Shown one piece after another: positions 1-6,463 of a stretch of DNA of 6,463 nt; positions within the stretch are counted from its first letter, which is position 1, and each line of letters starts with the position of its first letter. The stretch comes from Synergistaceae bacterium (GTDB taxonomy: Bacteria > Synergistota > Synergistia > Synergistales > Aminobacteriaceae). Position numbers and translations under genes: made by a program. The stretch lies in contig JAFSQO010000032.1 in the NCBI GenBank assembly GCA_017446645.1, forward strand, positions 1-6,463, written 5' to 3'. Under the pieces are notes generated by a model. The model saw only the letters and a list, made by a program, of their open reading frames with translations. It was not told where the DNA came from and did no database searches.

Positions 1-2412
<2,412 letters not shown>

Positions 2413-2439
2413 TCTAAGTTAAGTACCTCCGTTATGTAT

Positions 2440-3114
2440 TTATATATTTAGCATGTGACCCATACGAGACTCTTTCGTAAGTAAATATTTCTCATTGAAC
2501 TCGTTGGGATTAATCAAAATCGGGACTCGTTCAGTGATTTCGATACCGTACTGCTCAAGACCTGAGATTTTGCCGGGGTTATTCGTCATAAGCCTGATTC
2601 GTTTCAGTCCCAGATCCTTTAGAATCTCTGCACCTGTTCCGTATTCCCTCATGTCAGGCGGAAAGCCCAATGCAACATTAGCGTCGACCGTGTCAAGTCC
2701 TTCGTCTTGCAGCTTATACGCCCGTAACTTGTTGAGTAAGCCAATGCCGCGACCTTCTTGTCTCATGTATAGCAGAACTCCCCGGCCTTCGTTAGCTATC
2801 ATTTCCAGGGCCTTGTGAAGCTGGGGACCGCAGTCGCACCTGAGTGAGCCTAACACATCACCGGTGAAGCATTCGCTGTGAATTCGAGTCAGGACGCTTT
2901 CGGACGAATTTACTATATCACCCATTACAAGTGCTAAATGGGTGTGAGGGTCGTCATCTTGTGTGATGCTTCTGTATGCGCTGACCCTGAAGACACCCCA
3001 CTCGGTTGGGATATTGACCTCAAGTTTTTTCTCAACTCGTTTGAATTCTGATTTATTAATAATTATTTCGTGTTCGTGATTATGACAGTGCAAAAATACT
3101 TCATCTCTTTTCAT
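2440..3114 (-). CDS. ribA: GTP cyclohydrolase II, stand-alone form
   Basis: Zinc enzyme that opens GTP to 2,5-diamino-6-ribosylamino-pyrimidinone 5'-phosphate, formate and pyrophosphate, the first committed step of riboflavin synthesis. The 224-aa protein shows the zinc site as [18 protein letters not shown] with Cys82, Cys93 and Cys95, the RQEGRGIGL nucleotide-binding loop (118-126), [12 protein letters not shown] (135-146), the TNNPGK segment (177-182) and the usual C-terminal MGHML. Many bacteria encode this domain fused behind a RibB domain (RibBA); here the RibB half is absent and only about 30 extra N-terminal residues remain, including a His-rich patch HCHNHEHE (9-16). Start at ATG 3114 is the first in frame; its ribosome site is weak (AAAGAG almost abutting the ATG), and TTG at codon 8 is a less likely alternative. 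It appears to be the first gene of the ribA-ribH-serS-membrane gene transcript. Confidence 0.95.
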   Translation of the reverse strand: MKRDEVFLHCHNHEHEIIINKSEFKRVEKKLEVNIPTEWGVFRVSAYRSITQDDDPHTHLALVMGDIVNSSESVLTRIHSECFTGDVLGSLRCDCGPQLHKALEMIANEGRGVLLYMRQEGRGIGLLNKLRAYKLQDEGLDTVDANVALGFPPDMREYGTGAEILKDLGLKRIRLMTNNPGKISGLEQYGIEITERVPILINPNEFNEKYLLTKESRMGHMLNI

Positions 3115-3131
3115 GCTCTTTATATCAGATA

Positions 3132-3144
3132 AATATTAGCACAA
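3132..3144 (-). promoter_or_regulatory. Extended -10 promoter candidate for the ribA operon
   Basis: TTGTGCTAATATT on the minus strand: a TGTGC extension directly before a TAATAT -10 box (3133-3138). The predicted start of transcription would fall roughly 12 nt before the ribA ATG, a very short leader. The -35 position at 17-bp spacing reads TACTTT, which is weak, as is usual for extended -10 promoters. An identical 13-mer lies upstream of the next gene at 3469-3481. The leader is too short for an FMN riboswitch. Confidence 0.5.
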
Positions 3145-3173
3145 CGAGAGTGAAAAAAGTATCTGTGATTAAG

Positions 3174-3443
3174 CTAAGAATCGTCGGCACCTAGAATTCC
3201 GCCTTCCTGTGAAAACTCCATGAATAACGCAGCGTTTTTCCTGACAAGCTGCTTGATGTATTGCATCTCAAGATACGAGTAGCCGTTATTTTCCCATCTA
3301 TACATGGGAAGCCAGCACGTTGCATTCTTGAAGCCTTTTCGCTCGTCAGGGGTCTCAATATAGACTTTAACACTGCCGTCACAATACATTTCAGAGTGAG
3401 TTATCTCTGTGTCATCGTTCAGGGTCATAAACGGGTACATCAT
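3174..3443 (-). CDS. Small conserved-looking hypothetical protein, 89 aa
   Basis: I do not know a function. The protein is soluble and acidic, with no signal peptide or membrane helix. It has a compact look: a beta-like start (MMYPFMTLND then DTEITHSEMY), a CDGSVKVYIETPDE stretch (21-34), ATCWLPMYRWEN (41-52), and a helical C-terminal half ending FSQEGG (78-83). The high share of Trp, Tyr and Gly in ordered positions argues for a real, folded protein. It resembles, from memory only, small uncharacterised proteins of anaerobic gut bacteria. ATG 3443 has AGAGG at 3455-3459 (11-nt spacing) and its own promoter candidate; a second in-frame ATG follows immediately at 3440. It stands alone between two operons, 59 nt before ribA and 41 nt after the secreted-protein gene, and may read through into ribA since no terminator is visible. 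Confidence 0.82.
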   Translation of the reverse strand: MMYPFMTLNDDTEITHSEMYCDGSVKVYIETPDERKGFKNATCWLPMYRWENNGYSYLEMQYIKQLVRKNAALFMEFSQEGGILGADDS

Positions 3444-3468
3444 GATCTAATTCGCCTCTTTTCACGCT

Positions 3469-3481
3469 AATATTAGCACAA
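3469..3481 (-). promoter_or_regulatory. Extended -10 promoter candidate for the 89-aa gene, overlapping a perfect palindrome
   Basis: TTGTGCTAATATT on the minus strand, identical to the element before ribA, with TAATAT at 3470-3475. The predicted transcription start falls about 20 nt before ATG 3443, leaving room for the AGAGG ribosome site. Here, unlike at ribA, the -10 lies inside a perfect 12-bp palindrome, GCTAATATTAGC (3466-3477), which could be an operator. Confidence 0.5.
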
Positions 3482-3484
3482 AAA

Positions 3485-4534
3485 TTAATTCAGGGGTTCT
3501 CGCCATGACGGGTAATAAATTCTCAGGTGAGTTATATCTTTCAGGGCATCATCGACTCGGCCTGAAACTTCTGGGAGCTTCTCCCATTCTCCGCCGTTCC
3601 TGCGACAAATCACAAGGGGTTTGCGTCCGTATTGGCTCCAGATGTCGGGCAATGAGTCACTTAGCTGGGTCCCTGGCACTAACGAAGACTTGTACAATGG
3701 CTCAGAGCCTTCCAGATCACTATTACCTGGGAGAGGAGCAATAATCATCCATTGGGTTAAATTCCAGGCGTTCAGCATTTCCTTTGAAGTCAAGGCATGT
3801 TTCAGAGGCATTATCTGGATACCGCCGACCTCACCGCGCTTTGAAGTAGCTACGTCAATTACTCCGGAGTGCGAGGCCCTGATTCTGCCCCTGGCCTGAT
3901 AGAGGGTTCCGCCAAATCTGCCTACACCGTTGACGGGGTGAATTACTCTAGCAGCGAGTCTCCAGCCATCTTTGTCCCAGATTATGACGCGTCCGCCCTG
4001 TCTGTTCTCGATTTCTGCCATGAAGAATTTTGACGCAAAGGCCGTCCTGATTATCAAGACATCACCATTTTCCGGGACTCCTGTTAATGCATGTTCTGCG
4101 CCGTCATGTTCGAGTGTGACACGTGAGCCTGTAAGTGGGGCAAATCCCCCGAATATCCCCGTACCTGCTTCCATTTCGAACGAGAAGAACGCACCCTGAA
4201 CCGCTGCCGGGGCAATCGTCACTGAAGGTACAATGCTAATGATTCGTCCTCTATTCTCTTCTGTGTTAATCAGCATGTGAATGGCATTGACTGCAGTTGC
4301 ACAGACACTTGAAGGCTCGCTCCATTTGCTTGCAGTGTAAGCAGGCCAGTTAGTTTTTACGGGGATCATTAAGACCCTTCCCAGATTAATTATTTCACCT
4401 GAAGGCATTACGGCCTTGACCTGAGAATTGACTTCACAAGGGATTCTAAGCTCGATGAAATTATCAGCGCAATATGTACATGAACAAGTTGCTAATAAAA
4501 AAATAATTACGCTTAACCAGAATTTTTTCGTCAT
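3485..4534 (-). CDS. Secreted protein of unknown function, 349 aa
   Basis: I do not recognise the family. The N-terminus is a clear export signal: MTKK, then a hydrophobic run (about 5-16), then a Cys-rich end TCSCTYCA with a plausible signal peptidase I cut before Asp24. LATC (14-17) only loosely resembles a lipobox because Thr precedes the Cys. The mature part is Gly-rich and probably beta-rich, with no further membrane helix. The most distinctive segment is about 199-246, containing HPVNGVGRFGGTLYQ, RIRASHSGVIDVATS and GEVGGIQIMPLKHA. An earlier GTGIFGGFAPLTGSRV (124-139) has a similar flavour. The frame extends up to ATG 4576 inside the protease gene, but the start at 4534 gives a standard signal peptide and lies 2 nt after the protease stop, so it is preferred. 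No clear ribosome site is present, consistent with translation coupled to the protease gene. Confidence 0.85.
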   Translation of the reverse strand: MTKKFWLSVIIFLLATCSCTYCADNFIELRIPCEVNSQVKAVMPSGEIINLGRVLMIPVKTNWPAYTASKWSEPSSVCATAVNAIHMLINTEENRGRIISIVPSVTIAPAAVQGAFFSFEMEAGTGIFGGFAPLTGSRVTLEHDGAEHALTGVPENGDVLIIRTAFASKFFMAEIENRQGGRVIIWDKDGWRLAARVIHPVNGVGRFGGTLYQARGRIRASHSGVIDVATSKRGEVGGIQIMPLKHALTSKEMLNAWNLTQWMIIAPLPGNSDLEGSEPLYKSSLVPGTQLSDSLPDIWSQYGRKPLVICRRNGGEWEKLPEVSGRVDDALKDITHLRIYYPSWREPLN

Positions 4535-4536
4535 AA

Positions 4537-5073
4537 TTATATAACAGGTGCCCACCATACAGCCCAGATATTGCACAAAGCATGGTAAATTATAGCGGGC
4601 ATCACTGAACCTCCTTTGAATCTAAGATAACCCATGATAATACCAGGGAAGAACGTAGCCACACGAAGCCAGCCGGTTAATGCTATTAAGTGGCTCAACG
4701 CAAAAATTAATGACGTTATGACAATCGCAATGAATGCCCCTGTTCTGCGGGTTAATAAAGTCTGAAGCCAGCCCCTGTAAAAAGTCTCTTCGATGAAGGC
4801 AGCTGCTACTCCTCCGCCAAGCCAGTCAAGAGCCTGCCACAAACCGGGACGCTTAGGCAAGGGACCTCCCCATTTGACAGGCCAGTGAAGGGCTATAACC
4901 GTCAAGGGCACAAGGGTAATTATTAACGCTATGGTCACGTAAATCTTTGATTCACGCGTCATGAACCATTTTAACCCGTAAGAGGCTTCGCTTTCGTTCC
5001 TGAATTTGCACCAATAATACGGAAAATAGAGCATGAAGGCAGCTGCTCCAAGCCCTAAGATTTGTCCAAGCAT
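4537..5073 (-). CDS. CPBP/Abi-family glutamic intramembrane protease
   Basis: Polytopic membrane protein of 178 aa belonging to the CAAX-protease/bacteriocin-processing (CPBP, Abi) superfamily, which hydrolyses peptide bonds within or near the membrane using a glutamate pair and histidines. All core motifs are visible: EETFYR (95-100, the EExxxR motif), FALSH (124-128, FxxxH) and HALCN (164-168, HxxxN). Five or six helices are likely, including one near residues 46-63 and those carrying the motifs. It is short, close to the minimal catalytic domain. The start ATG 5073 overlaps the preceding gene's stop as TAATG, so translation is probably coupled; no ribosome site of its own is evident. The substrate is unknown. 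Family members process prenylated proteins or leader peptides, confer self-immunity, or act as C-terminal sorting peptidases; the neighbouring secreted protein does not carry an obvious C-terminal membrane anchor. Confidence 0.9.
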   Translation of the reverse strand: MLGQILGLGAAAFMLYFPYYWCKFRNESEASYGLKWFMTRESKIYVTIALIITLVPLTVIALHWPVKWGGPLPKRPGLWQALDWLGGGVAAAFIEETFYRGWLQTLLTRRTGAFIAIVITSLIFALSHLIALTGWLRVATFFPGIIMGYLRFKGGSVMPAIIYHALCNIWAVWWAPVI

Positions 5074-5363
5074 TATAGAACTTTTATAGCGTCGCTCAGG
5101 AACTGGAACGCATTATTAATATAAGTGGCAATATAGAACCTGTTCGAGTACAGAGTCGCCGAAACTTTGCACAACAAGATAATCACAGGCACAGCAACAA
5201 TTACCGCCCCTGTCCTGTAGAGAATTTTCGAGGGTATACGGCCCCATTTCTCGGACAATTCGCCAACAAGCCAGCCAGCTACCATTAGGGCAAAACCAAG
5301 TACCCATATTGACAGGCCAAGAACTACCTGAGTATTAACAACTCGCAAGAAAATCAACTCCAT
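5073..5363 (-). CDS. Small two-helix membrane protein, 96 aa
   Basis: Function unknown. Two hydrophobic segments are evident: about residues 13-34 (VVLGLSIWVLGFALMVAGWLVG) as the first helix region and about 52-72 as the second, separated by a short charged loop with GELSEKWGRIPSK, and followed by a roughly 25-residue polar-aromatic tail that probably lies on the outer face. It is the first gene of the protease module and overlaps the protease start by one nucleotide (TAATG), so the two are probably made together and may be partners. ATG 5363 has no recognisable ribosome site; a TTG at 5348 (codon 6) with GGAG 9 nt upstream is an alternative start that would shorten the protein by five residues. 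Confidence 0.75.
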   Translation of the reverse strand: MELIFLRVVNTQVVLGLSIWVLGFALMVAGWLVGELSEKWGRIPSKILYRTGAVIVAVPVIILLCKVSATLYSNRFYIATYINNAFQFLSDAIKVL

Positions 5364-5455
5364 GTTTATATTTTAATGCTAGATTAGAGTAAATTATATG
5401 ATAAACTTTCAGGGTTTTGTTAGAGCAATTTTTTTACAGGAGGAATTTATTTCTT
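5364..5455. promoter_or_regulatory. Divergent promoter region between the protease operon and the foldase gene
   Basis: A 92-bp AT-rich gap between two divergent genes. On the minus strand a perfect TATAAT lies at 5393-5398, placing a transcription start about 20-25 nt before ATG 5363, although I see no good -35. On the plus strand the overlapping TATGAT at 5397-5402 is a candidate -10 for the foldase gene, also with a poor -35. A near-palindrome TAATGCTAGATTA (5374-5386) sits between the minus-strand box and gene and could be a binding site. These are motif-level readings only. Confidence 0.4.
5438..5443 (+). promoter_or_regulatory. Ribosome binding site of the parvulin foldase gene
   Basis: Perfect AGGAGG 12 nt before ATG 5456. 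The open frame continues upstream to a TTG at 5417, but that would translate the ribosome site itself as Arg-Arg and bury the signal peptide behind 13 extra residues, so the start at 5456 is chosen. Confidence 0.8.
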
Positions 5456-6313
5456 ATGACACGAAAATTTTTCAGGTCTTTCATGATTTTCATGATTATC
5501 GCTTTACTTGCTAACTTTGCATATGCTGCTGACTCAGGCTCTTACTCAGAGAATAACCCGGCTCAAAAAGTCGTTGCCAGGGTAGCTTCACAGGACATTA
5601 CGGAACTTGAGGTCATGATGTTCCTTCAGCCGTTTGGACAACAGGCTATGATGCTCTGGGGGAGTGAACAGGGACGCAAGATGATAATCGATGACGTTAT
5701 CTCGATGAGGCTCTACGCACTCGAAGGCGAAAGCAAGAAACTCGATGAGGCTCCGGAATTCAAGGCAGCCATTGAGAACACCAGAAGGGCAATGCTAGCT
5801 CAGTCGGCCATGAGGGAATTAATCAAGGACATTAACGTTACTGACGAAGAGACAAGAAAATTCTACGAGGACAACACAGCAATGTTCATGCAGCAGGAAA
5901 GAATTCACGCCCGTCATATTCTCGTAAAGCCCGAATCAGAAGACACTGCAGTGAAAATCATAGAATATCTTAAAGCAGGCACATCGTTCGATGTACTTGC
6001 CGAAGAGTACTCGATTGACCCAGGCAGCAAGATTAACGGCGGAGATTTGGGAGAATTTCCGCGCGGTGTAATGGTCCCTGAATTTGAAGAGGCAGCCTTT
6101 GAACTCAAGAACCCCGGCGACATCTCGGAACCTGTAAAATCACAGTTTGGCTGGCACATCATCAAACTTGAGGAGAAAATTCCGGAAGCACCGGCACCAT
6201 TTGAACAGGTGAAGCAGCAGATTATTCAGGAAATCCAGAACCAGAAAACCCAGGAATTATTGAAGACTCACGCTGAAGAACTCGAAAAAGTCTACAAAGT
6301 CGAAAGATTTTAG
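5456..6313 (+). CDS. Secreted parvulin-type peptidyl-prolyl cis-trans isomerase (PpiC/PrsA/SurA-like foldase)
   Basis: Extracytoplasmic folding factor of 285 aa that isomerises prolyl bonds in exported proteins. A signal peptide covers residues 1-24 (MTRKFF, hydrophobic core, cut after AYA); there is no lipobox, so it should be released into the periplasm rather than anchored as PrsA is. Residues about 36-135 form a SurA/PrsA-like helical chaperone domain with the typical 'D-V-I..-R-L-Y-A-L-E' helix (80-90). The parvulin domain spans about 149-240 and carries RIHARHILVK (149-158), SFDVLAEEYSIDPGS (177-191), NGGDLGEF (194-201), VPEFEEAAF (207-215) and FGWHIIKLEEK (231-241). The two domain-defining His residues (154 and 234) are present. 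A charged helical tail follows (250-283). It is transcribed alone, divergent from the protease module, and is followed by a likely terminator. Which Gram-negative foldase it replaces functionally cannot be told here. Confidence 0.93.
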   Translation: MTRKFFRSFMIFMIIALLANFAYAADSGSYSENNPAQKVVARVASQDITELEVMMFLQPFGQQAMMLWGSEQGRKMIIDDVISMRLYALEGESKKLDEAPEFKAAIENTRRAMLAQSAMRELIKDINVTDEETRKFYEDNTAMFMQQERIHARHILVKPESEDTAVKIIEYLKAGTSFDVLAEEYSIDPGSKINGGDLGEFPRGVMVPEFEEAAFELKNPGDISEPVKSQFGWHIIKLEEKIPEAPAPFEQVKQQIIQEIQNQKTQELLKTHAEELEKVYKVERF

Positions 6314-6325
6314 GACACAACTAAC

Positions 6326-6362
6326 GCCCCGTTTTGGCTGTGATGGTCATTGCGGGGTTTTT
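6326..6362 (+). terminator. Likely intrinsic terminator after the foldase gene
   Basis: CCCCG (6327-6331) pairs with CGGGG (6353-6357), extended by a G-U pair, followed directly by five T residues (6358-6362). The loop is long at about 21 nt with only a weak inner pairing, so efficiency may be modest. It begins 13 nt after the foldase stop. Confidence 0.65.
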
Positions 6363-6384
6363 GTGTAGCTGGGAGGGATTACAC

Positions 6385-6463
6385 ATGCATGAGACAGATT
6401 TAGAAATACAGGCTCTGCTTGACAAGTATAAACGTCTGGAAATTCTTGTAACTAGGCGAATGC
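6385..6463 (+). CDS. Start of an unidentified gene (partial, runs off right edge)
   Basis: An ATG at 6385 has a strong GGGAGG at 6371-6376, 8 nt upstream, and the frame stays open for 26 codons to the window edge. The visible residues, beginning MHETDLEIQALLDKYKRLEI and then LVTRRM, are charged and look helical with no signal peptide, consistent with a cytoplasmic protein or coiled coil. Too little is visible to name it. A second ATG at 6389 in another frame stops after four codons. It lies just beyond the foldase terminator, so it may have its own promoter or depend on read-through. Confidence 0.7.
   Translation, partial: MHETDLEIQALLDKYKRLEILVTRRM

Noticed and set aside
3153..3163. Minus-strand T run as a terminator of the 89-aa gene
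   Set aside because: No GC stem precedes the T run; it is better read as the region upstream of the ribA promoter.
3115..3173. FMN riboswitch before ribA
   Set aside because: The gap is only 59 nt, too short for the aptamer, and none of its conserved blocks are present.
4478..4489. Lipobox in the secreted protein (LATC)
   Set aside because: Thr at the position before Cys is disfavoured, and a signal peptidase I site after Cys-Ala is at least as plausible; left as a note only.
4535..4576. ATG 4576 as start of the secreted protein
   Set aside because: It adds 14 residues before a complete signal peptide and overlaps the protease gene by 40 nt.
5417..5455. TTG start for the foldase at 5417
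   Set aside because: It would translate the perfect AGGAGG as protein and push the signal peptide inward; ATG 5456 is far better.
5914..6165. Minus-strand 83-codon frame inside the foldase gene
   Set aside because: It is antisense to the conserved parvulin domain and has no ribosome site.

Overview
The window is an ordinary-looking chromosomal stretch with tightly packed genes, short intergenic gaps and no mobile elements, CRISPR array, rRNA or tRNA that I can see. Exported proteins carry signal peptides, and the foldase appears to be a soluble secreted protein rather than a lipoprotein, which fits a diderm (Gram-negative-type) anaerobe. My best guess is Synergistota or a diderm Firmicute, but this is an impression from protein style and not a demonstrated assignment.

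Minus strand, read right to left, there are three blocks. (1) 5363 down to 3485 is a probable three-gene operon: a 96-aa two-helix membrane protein, a CPBP/Abi-type glutamic intramembrane protease with a complete active-site motif set, and a 349-aa secreted protein of unknown function. The junctions are nearly seamless (TAATG overlap, then a 2-nt gap). (2) 3443-3174 is a single small conserved-looking hypothetical gene of 89 aa. (3) 3114 down past position 1 runs ribA (GTP cyclohydrolase II), ribH (lumazine synthase), serS (seryl-tRNA synthetase), and an integral membrane protein cut by the left edge. The last can be laid without gaps on the WecA/TagO/MraY glycan-lipid phosphotransferase fold but has lost nearly all catalytic residues. 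ribH and serS overlap by 8 nt and serS and the membrane gene overlap by 23 nt, so these are probably co-translated. Blocks 2 and 3 each begin just downstream of the same 13-nt element, which reads as an extended -10 promoter.

Plus strand: a secreted parvulin-type (PpiC/PrsA/SurA-like) peptidyl-prolyl isomerase at 5456-6313, divergent from block 1, is followed by a likely intrinsic terminator and the first 26 codons of another gene that runs off the right edge.

How they work together: RibA and RibH supply two steps of riboflavin synthesis, but RibB, RibD and riboflavin synthase are not here, and no FMN riboswitch is visible. SerS is a housekeeping enzyme sharing the transcript. The two least explained items are the degenerate phosphotransferase-like protein (1-652) and the membrane protease module (3485-5363). 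Several starts differ from the longest open frame: serS begins at 1904, the foldase at 5456 and the secreted protein at 4534.
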